Source: Chionoecetes opilio
Taxonomy: Eukaryota; Arthropoda; Malacostraca; Decapoda; Majidae
NCBI GenBank assembly: GCA_016584305.1
Contig: JACEEZ010009490.1
Coordinates: 590,001-654,000 of the forward strand
DNA length: 64,000 bases
Reading direction: 5' to 3'
Position 1 is the first letter of the stretch. The number at the start of each line of letters is the position of its first letter. Under the pieces are notes generated by a model. It saw nothing but the letters and a program-made list of their open reading frames with translations. It was not told the DNA's origin and made no database searches. Below are positions 36,495 to 47,529 of this stretch, piece by piece. The translations under genes were made by a program, and so were the position numbers.

Positions 36495-37028
36495 TATGAA
36501 AATAATGATAGTTATACCAATGCGCGTCTGTTCAAATTACTCGCGGGAAGGAAGGCGATACTTTTTTTAATTATTCGTCTATAATTGACAAGTGGCATCT
36601 GAACATTCCTCAACGGTCTTGATGGACTGCCCGTGCCTTAAACAAGCTGCCATATGTAAGATATCTCTCTCGGAAGTCAGTAGGCTGCCATAGAGTACAT
36701 TTTCTGAATTCCTGTATGGAAGCGCTGTGTTATGATGTCGCGAACAATACTTTGGCGCGCTGTGTAATGCTTGGTGTGCCGAATTTTGGTGTGAGTGTCC
36801 TAAGTTCGAGTCCTTGGAGTACCACATGTATTCATTGATTAGGTTTATTTAATTAGTGGGCTGGTGATATTACGAATTAATATATTTTTACCATATATAA
36901 TATTAATAAATAATTAGTGATTCATGTCTTTACGACAACTGAGATTGCATACTCCTACACTACGCTTCCTGTATTGTATATAGTCCGTTTGACACCCATA
37001 GGTGTTCTGTACTAAACCTTGTTTTCAT

Positions 37029-37307
37029 GAGAAGTGTATTGTTTTTTTATGGTTTCATACTCGAATGGGTCTATAGAAAAGATTTAGCTCGGTTGCCGGA
37101 GTGCCAACCTTGGGGAACTCCGCTAATTAGCATAAATCTAAGATGGACGCCGCAGACGCAGGTGGAAATTAACTTCAGCCAATCAGCCTTCAATCACGTG
37201 TGATACATTTTTCTGTATAACGTGGATGTGAGGAACCGATTTCTGAGGTCAGTTGCATGCTTTGGGGTCAAATTCAGGATCAAAGGTCAAGTTAAAGGTA
37301 ATTTTTG
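37029..37307. repeat. left terminal inverted repeat of the 3.66-kb transposon
   Basis: Inverse match to 40408-40687, with scattered substitutions and 1-2 bp indels. Confidence 0.9.
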
Positions 37308-37326
37308 CCCAATTTTTTTATTAATA

Positions 37327-38099
37327 CAGTAAGGTCCCGAAGATACGAGCAGTTAGGTTCCACCTGGCATACTCGTAAAGCGAAATCTCGTATAACGAAA
37401 CACATAACTAACTGTAAAATATAGGTTTGGTTCCAGGACCCCATCATTTAAAAAAAAAAAAAAAAAAAGATGTTTTTCAAGCTAAAATAAACTATAGCAA
37501 ACACAACAAACACACAGCGTCTATATTACCCACACTGTACTACCTATTCTGTAGAAAAACCATTCTGAAAGAGAAAATAGCACACAAAATAACATAACTG
37601 CACATTAATTAACCATAAAACATGCATAACAAGCAAAAAAGGCGTTGTAATGTAGGGGACGCCGCGTGATACAAGAGAAGGTAGTGTAGCGGTCCCAAGA
37701 TTGGGGCTGCACACCTGCTAGTTACCCCTAAAGGTCAGGCCGCGCCATATGCTTAATTACCCTTCAGGTCACGCCTTGCTAGGGGTGACCTGATTGCAGT
37801 CCCAAGGTTGGGGCCGCACACCTGCTAATTACCCCTAAATGTCAGGCCGCGCCATATGCTTAATTACCCTTCAGGTCACGGCTTGCTAAGGGGCGACCTC
37901 GCTGGGGTCAACCAAATCCCCCTTTGTCCAGCCCGGGAGTGGTAGGGCCCGCATTTTTAACTTGAAAATTTTACTCAACCGAGTTTGAATGTCGTATCAT
38001 TGGATTTTCGATCTCGTATATTGAAATTAGACCCTAATTTACACATATCGTATCATCGGATTCTCGTATACCGAATGCTCGTATAACGGGACCTCCCTG
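37327..38099 (+). mobile_element. 773-bp MITE with CAG(T/G)(A/G)AGGTCCCG ends, TA target (copy 1)
   Basis: It starts CAGTAAGGTCCCGAAGATAC, ends cgtataacgggacctccctg and is flanked by TA on both sides. An internal 108-bp unit (cacacctgctaattacccct, cgccatatgcttaattaccc) occurs twice in tandem at about 37690-37910. CAGT..GGTCCCG ends and TA duplication fit a pogo/Tigger-derived nonautonomous element (inference). Further copies: 18779/23627 (split), 55905 and 58998. Confidence 0.9.
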
Positions 38100-38162
38100 T
38101 ATAATAATAATTGCATTTTCAGAACGAGGGTGATCAAGTGTTTATTCATTAACGGCGATCAC

Positions 38163-40296
38163 TCATTCATCATCAGAGCCGAATGCAAGATCAAGATGAT
38201 CAGTTTCCTCGTCATTTTCCACATCTGCTTCTCCTTCCTCTTCCACTTCATCTTGGTCTACGTCTCCTGTCTTGAAGGGGTTCAAGCAAGCGTCATTAGA
38301 ACCACAAGCGCAGTACACAGTGCATGATATATTCCCATGGTGACAGCTGCAACGTTCACTGCCGCATGCCTTCCCCGCCGCCTTACAGCTGCACCGCACT
38401 ACATCCATGAGATCTTGGGGTCCTGGGGGCTGATCAGAGGTTGCTGGTACTGGGGTGCCATCTTTGATTTCCCACCCATACTTCGTGATGTCAAGTTCAG
38501 GTGGAGCCTGCTGGTCAGCAGATTTGGCGAGTATAGTCTGCAGATGAGTGCGCAAGATGTGCAGGAAGAGATTTTTGTCTGTTGGTGGTAGCGACATGAT
38601 CTTGAGCAGCTTTCCAGCCTTCTTTGTGTACATATGGTACCTTGCCTCACTCATAGTGGTCCCCTGTTGCTGACCATATAGAGCACAGAAGAACGCCTGT
38701 CCTGCCTCCATGAGCTGTGCATGTGTGGCATCAAGCTCGCCGAAGGCTGAGTACAGGCCTGGGAAGTCGCCAGCTCTCAGAGTCTTCAGTGCCGACACTT
38801 TCCCCTTGCCGTACATGTATGAGGTGGTATCTGAACCAGTAATGTAGTGCATTCCCAGGATCTGCAGGCACTTGGGGCCGAGTTGGGAACAGGTGGCATT
38901 GATGTCCCAAATGGATCCATCCCACCGCTCCATTTGCACTGCAGCCTGGATGTTTTTTCGGTACATCCAGTATACAAGCAGCACAAACACATCAGTGTCA
39001 TCTGAGAGAATGCGGATGACTCGCGTGTCGGACTCGGCAGCCATAAGGAGGTACGAGATCATTGTTATGTCCGCTTCGTCATGGGTGAACACACCATCGC
39101 TGGGGCTCTCCACGGTGACTCCTTCGCCGAAGCTGTAGGTACTAAGAATTTTCGACGGCTGCAACTTGTTGTGCTTATTCCTCATGATGGCATCTTGGCT
39201 GGGCAGCGGTGTGTTGATGGTCAGGTCGTAATTGATGGAACCAAGGCCAGCACATCGCATACGCTCATGGTCCTTCGCAGAAACGTTGTGATACTTATCG
39301 AAAGTATAAGACTTTCTTGCCAGCGAGAGAGGACAATCTCGTCTTGATGGACTGTCCTATGACCGACGCATCTCCTCATGCTTGATCTGCCTCACCACGG
39401 AAGCAATGCTCCTCTCATCCGTATCGTCATCCTTAACTATCTTGAGAGTTTTAGCAACGGAGTCACGGAAACCAACCATGGTAGCACATCCATCTACTCG
39501 AACAACTATAGCATCCTTACTCATGCAGTCTGTCACCTTGCTAAACATGTCACGTCGAGCGAGATTGCCACCTAGATCCTAGTACAGGGAATGCAGTTCA
39601 ACACTATTCCATAATCTGGACCTATCTCGGCTCATGTACTGAATGACTTCCCTCAGAGCATCTTCATCTGCAGCACCAGGTGGCAAATCAGCATATGTGG
39701 GAACTTTCGTAAAACTGTTATAGCAGCGGACGTGGTACTTGCACTCAGCAGAAGGTAGATCAGAAACAAAAGCAAGGTGCAACTTGAGCCTTCTAGCCAC
39801 ATCATCATTACGCTGATCAGCAACATCAAGGAGTATATCTTTCATAGTTGGGAGTGGGTTACTTCCTGTGTCAAAACGTTCTTTGGTCATACACTTACAA
39901 ACGCGGTCCCATCTTTCTGGGTGTCTATCATCAATGGGTAAACATTCCTCGCTACAGAACATACAATCACGGTTGTACTCAAACACACCTTTATCAGCTA
40001 CCTTAGTATGAGACCTTGTACTTGTCCTTACACCCTCATCTTCAGCCTTTCTTTTCTGTGACTTTTTTACTCTCAATTTTCTCTTTCGATGTATAAGTAC
40101 AGTAGCAACCTTTATGACAGGTTATGCTTGCCGCATCTCCACCACAATCAATAATGTTCTGTAGCGTAGCCTGCAGGTCTCCATCTCCACGAGATTTGGC
40201 ACATAAGATGAGCTTCCTGATCCCGTTCTCAGTGAATTTCATTTCTTGTCCACCTCCGTGACACACCGAGAGAAGACACCTTGAGTCAGCCATCAT
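38163..40296 (-). pseudogene. transposon protein relic: Cys-rich modules, PIN/XPG-like nuclease core, CXC domain
   Basis: About 711 codons with one frameshift (near 40065) and two in-frame TAG stops (39579 and 39357). N-terminus: two zinc-binding-type modules, CLLSVCHG...CHKGCYCTYTS and CMFCSEEC...CKYHVRCYNSFT. The middle has HDEADITMISYLL, SDDTDVFVLL and GMHYITGSDTTSYMYGKGKV; the acidic positions and the GSD-GKGK helix-turn match the XPG-I/PIN-like nuclease fold (inference from motif order). C-terminus: CSCKAAGKACGSERCSCHHG then CTVYCACG, a tesmin/TSO1-like CXC domain, and an acidic tail. The region between the modules and the core looks shortened, so a catalytic transposase part may be deleted. 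Confidence 0.82.
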
Positions 40297-40407
40297 ACCT
40301 CTCTATGAAAAGAAGAAGAGGTGAGATTAAAATCAACGTATCGAGTATGAGTGGTGTGCACTGTGCAGTTTATGCAGGGATCAAAAAGTTTGAACCTCCC
40401 AAATGTA

Positions 40408-40687
40408 CAAAAATGACCTTTAACTTGACCTTTGACCCTGAATTTGACCCCAAAGCACGCAACTGACTGCAGAAATCGGTTCCTCACATCCAAGTTATAC
40501 GGAAAAAATGTATCACGTAATTGAAGGTTGATTGGCTGAAAAGTTATTTTCCACCTGCGTCTGCGGCGTCCATCTTAGATTTATGCTAATTAGCAGAGTT
40601 CCCCAAGGTTGGCACTCCGGCAACCGAGCTAAATCTTTTCTATAGACCCATTCGAGTATGAAACCATAAAAAAACTATACACTTCTC
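40408..40687. repeat. right terminal inverted repeat of the 3.66-kb transposon
   Basis: Inverse match to 37029-37307. The coding region starts about 110 bp inside it. Confidence 0.9.
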
Positions 40688-40699
40688 GCAACAACAATG

Positions 40700-41370
40700 T
40701 TCTCAACCTGGCAACTGGACTAATATGTAAATGTGTTGTCTTATTTAAGTCTTATAATAATATAGTTCTTACGATATCTAAGGGTTTGATTTTGTTGGAT
40801 ACTGTGCACCATGAAATGTATGGCTTTATTACCATCTATAAAAATGTAGTCATGTATAGGCATTATTATTTATTAGGGCTAATAGCATATTCATTACATG
40901 GTTTGAGAATAACGTTCTAACCGGTTTTCATTTCGTTCTAACCGGTTCAGGAACGTAATGTTTGGAGGTGGAACGAAAAACGAAACGTTAATAATACTGT
41001 TTCTGATCGGAACGAACCGTTTGAGAAATTATTTCGTTTTCAAGCCCTGCTTTAGACACAAGACTGTCAGCTGTAATATATTGAAGTAATTATGGAAAAC
41101 AGAAATCACAAAAGCATAAGATTACTGGATCCATGGACTATGTGGTACTTAGAAACTACCTTCTATTAAGTCTTACTACCGATCACCCATTTCAAGGCCC
41201 TTCATAGTGAGATAGAGAGATACCGGAGTTATTTGATGTCATTAGAGTCTCCCTTATTATCCTTTCCAATCAGTACTACTAATAGCAGTGAAACAGTTAT
41301 GTATCCCCTGGTATGGAGACTGACGAAGGTACACACTCTGGATTTCTTGAAAGTTACACAAAAGCACAAA
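40700..41370. other. intron 5, last part, no gene recognised
   Basis: 40910-41035 has repeated aacggttc/gttctaaccgg motifs, probably a decayed repeat. Confidence 0.4.
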
Positions 41371-41375
41371 ATTCG

Positions 41376-41512
41376 GTCATAAAAGAAACATGCTTACTAT
41401 ATAAAAGAAACATGCTTACTATATAAAAGAAACATGCTTACTATATAAAAGAAACATGCTTACTATATAAAAGAAACATGCTTACTATATAAAAGAAACA
41501 TGCTCACTATAT
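41376..41512. repeat. 22-bp tandem repeat x6
   Basis: Unit gaaacatgcttactatataa aa, six near-identical copies shortly upstream of ACBD3 exon 6. Confidence 0.93.
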
Positions 41513-41689
41513 CGCGCATGAAAAAGTTATAGAACAAGATCAGTTATAAAGAAAATAAAAAACTCACTATATCTTACACAAACAGATTGGAGATAAAATT
41601 CCATTGATTAAGTAGTAAGGCAGATTTCCACTCTTGTAACATATGTCTGACTCAATTTGCTTTTGTCTTTTGCCCTGGTGACCTCACAG

Positions 41690-41845
41690 CAAGCCGTCCT
41701 CATCAGGCAGCTTCAGGACCAACACTACCAGCAGTACATGCAGCAGGTCTACCAGCAGCAGCTTCTCCTACAGCAGCAGCAACAACAACAGGCACAGGAT
41801 CGACAAGAAAACCACCTCCAGGACGCTGATGGTGTAAATGGACAG
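41690..41845 (+). CDS. ACBD3: ACBD3 coding exon 6 (Gln-rich region)
   Basis: Acceptor acctcacag, donor CAG/gtagga. It encodes VLIRQLQDQHYQQYMQQVYQ followed by a run of Gln. The LIRQLQ-QHYQQYMQQ-Y signature is diagnostic of the ACBD3 Q-domain, which in vertebrates recruits PI4KB. The CAG/CAA run is a short in-frame trinucleotide repeat. Confidence 0.95.
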
Positions 41846-42059
41846 GTAGGAGAACAAATTAGATAAGACAACTCATTTTGCCTTTAAATTGCTGTAGATC
41901 CTGAGCCTTTCTCCATTGTTTTAATACATACTCTGAAGCTAGAATGAAAACTTTTCCAGTCCTACATGAGTATCTAATATCCTAAGCAAAGTAAGCATTT
42001 AATGAATATTGTTTGTCATTTCTCCTAACTATTAAATGGTGCAAAAGCTTTTTATAAGG

Positions 42060-42400
42060 TTGCAATGGCGTGTTTCAGGGTAAATGGAGAATGAGTGAAA
42101 GTTTTGGAATACAAGGAGGTGTAAGGCCAGGATGTGTGATGTCCTCGTTTCTGTCTTAACATACACAGTACATGGCTGGTGTGATAGAGAGGAAAGCAAA
42201 CTTGGAGATGTTGCAGTGGAAATGTTTGTAAATGGTGGCAAATGGTCGTTGAAAATAAATATTTTTGCAGATGATACAGCTCTGATATTGGAGAATGATA
42301 ATGACTTACAGAAACTTATTAACATGTTTGAGAATGTGTGCAGGAGACAGAAACTGAGGGTGAATGAGGTAGTATCCTTGCTGGATTTCCAATCATATTC
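42060..42400 (+). pseudogene. LINE reverse-transcriptase fragment
   Basis: GIQGGVRPGCVMSS, EMFVNGGKWSLKINIFADDT (YADD variant FADD), DLQKLINMFENVCRRQKLRV. Frame changes occur near 42150. A small RTE-like piece in ACBD3 intron 6. Confidence 0.75.
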
Positions 42401-42481
42401 AAAGACACAAATGTGCAGAGTGACATGTTTCAATGCAGTGAAATCTTGATGTAGGGATTTATGAGTTATGATACTAAAATT

Positions 42482-42792
42482 GTCACCTCCGTGGTGCAGT
42501 GGCTAGCGTGCCTGGCTACGAATCTGTGGGCCCTGGTTCGAATCCAGTCCAGGGCAAGTCGGTGACCAGCCAACCCAGCTGTTCTTCCTCCCTTTCGGGG
42601 TTGATAAATGGGTACCTGGGGAAACCTGGGGAAGGTAACTGTGGTAACCCGGATGTTACACTAGCCCTGTGTCCCGGGGTAACGGGCCCTCACCCACCAC
42701 AGGCTCTAAGGGCTAATGACACGGTAGATGAGCACCGATGGCCACGCGCAGTATAGCGTATGCTCCCAACTTTACCTTACTTTTACCTTTTT
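42482..42792 (+). mobile_element. tRNA-derived SINE, family A (copy 2)
   Basis: Box A tggtgcagtggctagcgtgc, box B ggttcgaatccag, body gtaactgtggtaacccgga, gatgagcaccgatggccac, tail tttaccttacttttacc. It ends only 26 bp before ACBD3 exon 7. Confidence 0.88.
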
Positions 42793-42818
42793 ACTAAAAT
42801 TGTTCATCCTACCTGCAG

Positions 42819-42924
42819 GGTGGTCCGGACAGCCACACTGATGGGGGAGACGAGAGCCCCGTCCCTGCAGAGAATGGCCGTGACTCTGAAGAGGAAGGGG
42901 ACTCAGAGGAGGACGAGGAGGATG
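42819..42924 (+). CDS. ACBD3: ACBD3 coding exon 7 (acidic linker)
   Basis: Acceptor acctgcag, donor G/gtgaga. It encodes a Gly/Asp/Ser/Glu-rich linker ending DSEEEGDSEEDEED. Conservation is low here; the call rests on phase (0 in, 1 out), good splice sites and a composition matching the linker between Q-domain and GOLD domain. Confidence 0.82.
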
Positions 42925-43059
42925 GTGAGACAACACTGCATGTCACTAAATCTTGTATTTTTTTGGATATGTCCCTTGTTGATTTTCAATTACTTGCTGA
43001 CGTCAAATTATATAAAGTATAAGGTCACCATATATCATTTTCTACTGTGCTGTTCACCA

Positions 43060-43292
43060 CCATGGTCTTGATCACACACAATGCTGTGATCGCTAGCTGT
43101 CACCCTCCTAGAAAATGCTTAGAGCTCATAGGACCTCCCTCACACACCATTCACTTCCCATCCCCTTGCTCAAGGAGGACATTGACTTCCCGCTTTTGTC
43201 AGTGAAAAACCTTTGAGGCTTTAGCAAGCTTTAAACCTATGACCTGCTGGATTGCAGGTGAGGACGTTATCCACTAAGCTGGTGAACAATGT
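43060..43292 (-). mobile_element. SINE family C, reverse copy
   Basis: ccatggtcttgatcacac, tgcttagagctcatagg, ccccttgctcaaggagga and a tRNA-like head inverse (tgacctgctggattgcaggt, tatccactaag). In ACBD3 intron 7. Confidence 0.7.
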
Positions 43293-43495
43293 GTATGTGT
43301 GTGTGTGTATACATCTGCCCATAGGTTTTTTACAGTTGACCTATCTTGCCCCCCTTTCTTCTCTGTAAGCCTCCCATCTTGGGCATTATGAGAAAAGATT
43401 TACCTTTGTCACAATCTCTAGATATCCTTCTTTTCCCACCACAGTACATACCTGTGAGAGCACCACTCAATGTTCACGGGCCTGTCACCTTTCAG

Positions 43496-43620
43496 ACACG
43501 TGCCAAAATGTTGCTCCAGCTTCCATGTGGACGAGAAGAGACATCCAGGACTTCAAGGAGTCCATAAAAAATGAAGGAGGAGATTCGGTCATCAAAGTGG
43601 GCCATGGAGAGACTGTGACT
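43496..43620 (+). CDS. ACBD3: ACBD3 coding exon 8 (start of GOLD region)
   Basis: Acceptor cacctttcag, donor ACT/gtaagg. It encodes SMWTRRDIQDFKESIKNEGG then DSVIKVGHGETVT, the strongly conserved entry to the GOLD domain. Another AG upstream at 43443-43444 does not give the required phase. Confidence 0.93.
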
Positions 43621-43895
43621 GTAAGGCTTCACAACTGTTGTCATCTATGCAAACAAATATTCTATAGGTTGCCATAGTCTCATTGTTGTAATGGCACAGT
43701 ATCATCCAATTTTTTTATATTTATATAATGTGTCTACTTTTTTTCCTTTTCTGCTGTGGTGAGCCCAAATTTTTCTTGAAGTGGTTGTAATTTTTTGTCC
43801 ATATTGTGCCACTGATTTGCTCATATATCAGCACTAATTTATTCATCAGATTTATCTTGTTATTTATTTTACTCTTTACTTAAGTAGCGGTGTAG

Positions 43896-43924
43896 TGCCG
43901 GGGGGGGGGGGGGGGGGGGGGGGG
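43896..43924. repeat. poly(G) tract
   Basis: About 25 consecutive G in ACBD3 intron 8. Confidence 0.95.
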
Positions 43925-44207
43925 TATGCTCTGTTTTCTTTTGCAAATCTTCTTTCTTCTACTCTTTTATCTTCTAACTGTCATTGTGATTCTGAGGGGA
44001 TACCGAAGGGGGGGCAGTTTGGTCCAGGGGAAGTGTCCAGGAAACCCATCGACTGAGCTGCGCTGGGCCGTGTTGTGGAGCCATATAATGCTTCCGTGGG
44101 GGATAGGGTGAGACCGAAAGAGCTTTAAACTGCTCTTGGCACACAGTTACCTTCTGAAATCCCATCAGTATGTCCTTCCACAGACTATCTGACTCAGGGT
44201 AAAGGTA

Positions 44208-44462
44208 AAGATGATGGCATGCGCTATGTTACGTGTGGCCTCGGTGCTCATCTCCGTCGCATTAGCTCTTGAGCCTGTGGTGGGTGACAACCCGCTACCC
44301 TGGGACACAGGGGTAGTGTGACATCCAGGTTACCACAGTTACCTTTCCCAGGTTTCCCCAGGAAGGATGAACAGCTGGCTGGGCTGGACGCCGACTGCCC
44401 TGGCCCGGATTCGAACCAGGGCCCGCAGATTCGTAGCTAGGCGGCGCGCCTAGCTACAAATT
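44208..44462 (-). mobile_element. tRNA-derived SINE, family A, reverse copy
   Basis: aaaggtaaagatgatggcat, tcggtgctcatctccgtcgc, ggttaccacagttacctttc, gattcgaaccagggcccgca. The outermost head bases are lost. Confidence 0.85.
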
Positions 44463-44499
44463 TATTTCTAGTTAGAAAAAGGTCTTCATCCATCCGTCC

Positions 44500-44670
44500 A
44501 TCTACCTCTGACGCCTGTTCCTAAGAACTCTCCGAGATGACTGCAACAGAATAGTCTTCATTTATTCTTGTTGTTGCATACTCTATCCTCTCATACTTCT
44601 CTCCCTCCTTTCTCTCACATACTTTAGCCCTTTGTCCTCCCATTACACTGGGGGTGATACATCCATTTTA
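44500..44670. repeat. dispersed repeat shared with 51330-51510
   Basis: gttcctaagaac(t/a)c, catttattc(t/c)tg, tgcat(a/c)c, ctctca..cttct, acactgggggt appear in the same order at both sites. Possibly a LINE 3' region. Confidence 0.55.
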
Positions 44671-44959
44671 TATGCATGACCTACGATTTGTGAAAATGGT
44701 TGTCAAAGTTATAGTATAGGTGGACTATTTGCTATTATGGAATAGTGGACTATTTTTGGATGAGACTTAAATCTAAAACTTGATATCATCCCTTCTCTGG
44801 ATGAAGATTTGCTATATCTCAGAAGTAGGTTTTCAAAAAGCATCTGTCTCACAGAATAAGCTAATTTTGCCTTTTGTATCCCTTTGCTTCCTTGAAGATT
44901 ATACAAGGGTTTTTCCCTTGCTGTGCCAAATAATTAAGGTTTGCAATGCACCCAAAACC

Positions 44960-45220
44960 AAGTGATGGCAACATTATTACACCCTGGTATTTAAGATAGT
45001 GATGGCAACATTATTACGCCCTAGTATTTAAGATAGTGATGGCAACATTATTACACCCTGGTATTTAAGATAGTGATGGCAACATTATTACACCCTGGTA
45101 TTTAAGATAGTGATGGCAACATTATTACACCCTGGTATTTAAGATAGTGATGGCAACATTATTACACCCTGGTATTTAAGATAGTGATGGCAACATTATT
45201 ACACCCTGGTATTTAAGATG
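44960..45220. repeat. 37-bp minisatellite x7
   Basis: Unit agtgatggcaacattattac accctggtatttaagat, seven nearly identical copies in ACBD3 intron 8. Confidence 0.96.
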
Positions 45221-45985
45221 CGCTCCAGGGTTGTGGCTTGGGACAGAAATTGGATTGTATAGTGCTGCAAATGTACTTTAGTCACACTTTTTTCATAACT
45301 TGGAAGACAGGATTTCATATTGAGTTTGTATATTTTGTATATATTTGTGCATCTCTAGTGTTTGAAGAGATAAGGAGACTTAAGGAGAGATCATTTATCC
45401 TGTAGAATCAACTTGCAAATATTGTTTTTGGCTGCTTTGCTTACTTTTTGCTGGTCTTCCTGTCTTTTAGTATAGAGATGTAAAAATGAAAGGAAAAAAA
45501 ATCTAGATAATGTAAACAGCTATTATGACATCAACAAAAAAGAACACATGGTTTCTCCACCAATAATATAGGAGACCACTGTCTCTACCAAGGCTAGTTT
45601 GGCTGGCTTCTTACTCTTGAGTACTGCCATGAAATGGTTAATGAATTGTTACTGATCACCGAACTCACAAATAAATATGTAAAACACAATGAAGTTCCAT
45701 ACACATTTTTCTGGCATTGCAGCACCCAGGAGATGCACAAAGATAATATCTTAGGCTTTAGAAACATCATTAAATACTAGCATTTTTTAAGCTGTCAAGA
45801 TAGTCATGGAATATTTCTGTAAAACTTTCAATTTTTCACAATCACTACTCTTTAGGATAGTTTTTTAATCATCTATGGTCTTAATTACTTTTTTCCTTCA
45901 TCTCAATTTTCAATGAAGCAATAGCATGCATGACAGGCCTACCAGCACCTCAGAGACATTGTCTGAGCTTCCCTTGCCTCCCCAG

Positions 45986-46157
45986 GTACGCGTTCCCACC
46001 CACGAGGACGGCACTTGCCTCTTCTGGGAGTTTGCCACCGACAGTTATGACATTGGCTTCGGAGTTTATTTTGAATGGACGAAGGACTCCAGCAATGTCG
46101 TTTCTGTGCACATATCAGAAAGTGAGGACGAGGAAGAAGAAGAAGAACCAGAGGGTG
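45986..46157 (+). CDS. ACBD3: ACBD3 coding exon 9 (GOLD domain)
   Basis: Acceptor cctccccag, donor GGTG/gtcagt. It encodes [31 protein letters not shown] and an acidic tail. WEFATD-YDIGFGV is the hallmark of the ACBD3 GOLD domain. Confidence 0.95.
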
Positions 46158-46439
46158 GTCAGTATTTTTCTCTTGTTTTCAGTTTCCTTTATCTAGTAAG
46201 GTGGAAAAGAAATCAAAGGATTAATAATTTTATATGCCGGCTAGCTTCCTTCCTAGGATTCAGTCCTGGTCAAAGGGTTGTTTCATTAGAATACAACCCT
46301 GATTGGAGGACCAAAGCAGTACTGCTAATGCTTGTGAGTGGAGGAAATTACCGTATTTGATGGCATATAAGACTGCATGGGCATATTAGACACACCATAT
46401 TTTTACATGACTGGCCTGTACTCTGGGACTGAGAGTGCT

Positions 46440-47525
46440 GTGAAGTGTGGGGGAGGTGTATCCAGCTTTTTTTCCTGTGAATACAGGAGTGAGGCAAGGG
46501 TGCGTCCTTGCCCCATCACTTTTCAACACTTGTATGGACTGGGCATTGGGCAAAGTTGTAGATCAAAGTGATTGTGGAGCATCCCTCGGCAATACCAAGA
46601 TCACTGATCTTGTTTTTGCCGATGATGCAGTAATCTTTGCCGAGTCACTGGAGGTCCTGGTGATGGCTCTCGAGGCGCTGCATGAGGAGGCAAAGCCTTT
46701 GGGACTTGAGGTCTCCTGGCTCAAGACCAAGGTCCAGGTGTTTGGAGACTTACTAGATAAAACAGTACAGTCTGTTCATGCGTGCGGCAAGGACATTGAG
46801 ATCTTGTAAAGTTTTACATACCTTGGTAGCACAGTCCATAATGACGGCGGGTCACATCAAGAAGTCTTACGGCAGATTGGCATAGCCCACGGTGTTATGG
46901 ACTCGCTCAGCACGAATATTTGGCGTTGTCGGTACCTGTGCAGAAGGACAAAGATCTGGATCTTCAAGTCGCTTGTGATCCCTGTCTTACTCTATGGATG
47001 TGAGACATGGACACTAAATAATATTTGAAACATTTAATAATAGCCACATAAATACAATAATGTTTGTTTACAACTTAGAAGGCCAGCCTTTATAATAAGC
47101 AGAGCTTTTGAGGCAAAATTAGCGACTTGAAGAGTCTAATCGATGCCTTTGGTAATAAGTGTCTTTGCAGAATCATGGGTGTATCGCTGGGAGAATTATG
47201 TGTCAAATCAGCGATTGCACCGTGAGACTGAATTGAGGCCTATTACCTGCATAGTCTGTCAGCGCCAACTTCGTCTATATGGGCATGTGGCACGCTACCC
47301 TGAAACCGATCCTTCCTATCGGGTTGTATCTAAGAGACAATCCGGCGTGGAGGAGGCCAAGGGCGGCCCCACAAGGCTCGTGGCTGGGGCAAGTTGATGT
47401 TTCCTGTCAAGAGTTGCTTGGTATGGGAAGGGAGCCTGCATGGGGACTCGCGCGAGGTGACCCCCTGGAGTGGCGTCATAGGGTGGGTGAGGCGACGCGC
47501 CCCCCAGCGTATGCCCCCAATGATT
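46440..47525 (+). pseudogene. RTE-like LINE reverse-transcriptase C-terminal fragment
   Basis: VNTGVRQGCVLAPSLFNTCM, TDLVFADDAVIFAESLEVL, FTYLGSTVHNDGG, LVIPVLLYGCETWTLN; about 90 bp of foreign sequence near 47030-47110; then FGNKCLCRIMGVS, a CxVRQRQLRLYGHVAR-like block and RRGGGQGRPHK. The order QGCVL-P, FADD, YLGS, LLYGCETW is typical of RTE-like elements. Several stops. In ACBD3 intron 9. Confidence 0.85.
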
Positions 47526-47529
47526 GATT

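Larger units (their letters stand above)
37029..40687 (-). mobile_element. 3.66-kb DNA transposon with about 280-bp terminal inverted repeats
   Basis: 37029-37307 and 40408-40687 are inverted copies (gagaagtgtat, ggtttcatactcgaatgggt, ctagattagcataaatct-type blocks, gatggacgccgcagacgcag, ggggtcaaattcag, ggtcaagttaaaggt) with about 90 percent identity. Between them are a nested MITE (37327-38099) and one long, broken coding region on the minus strand (40296-38163). No clear target duplication: the flanks gttttcat and gcaacaac differ. The superfamily is not assigned; the XPG-like nuclease suggests comparison with Academ-type elements. Lies in ACBD3 intron 5, antisense. Confidence 0.88.

Noticed and set aside
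38337..39347. Plus-strand frames opposite the CXC protein
   Set aside because: Shadows of the minus-strand coding region; no domain motifs.
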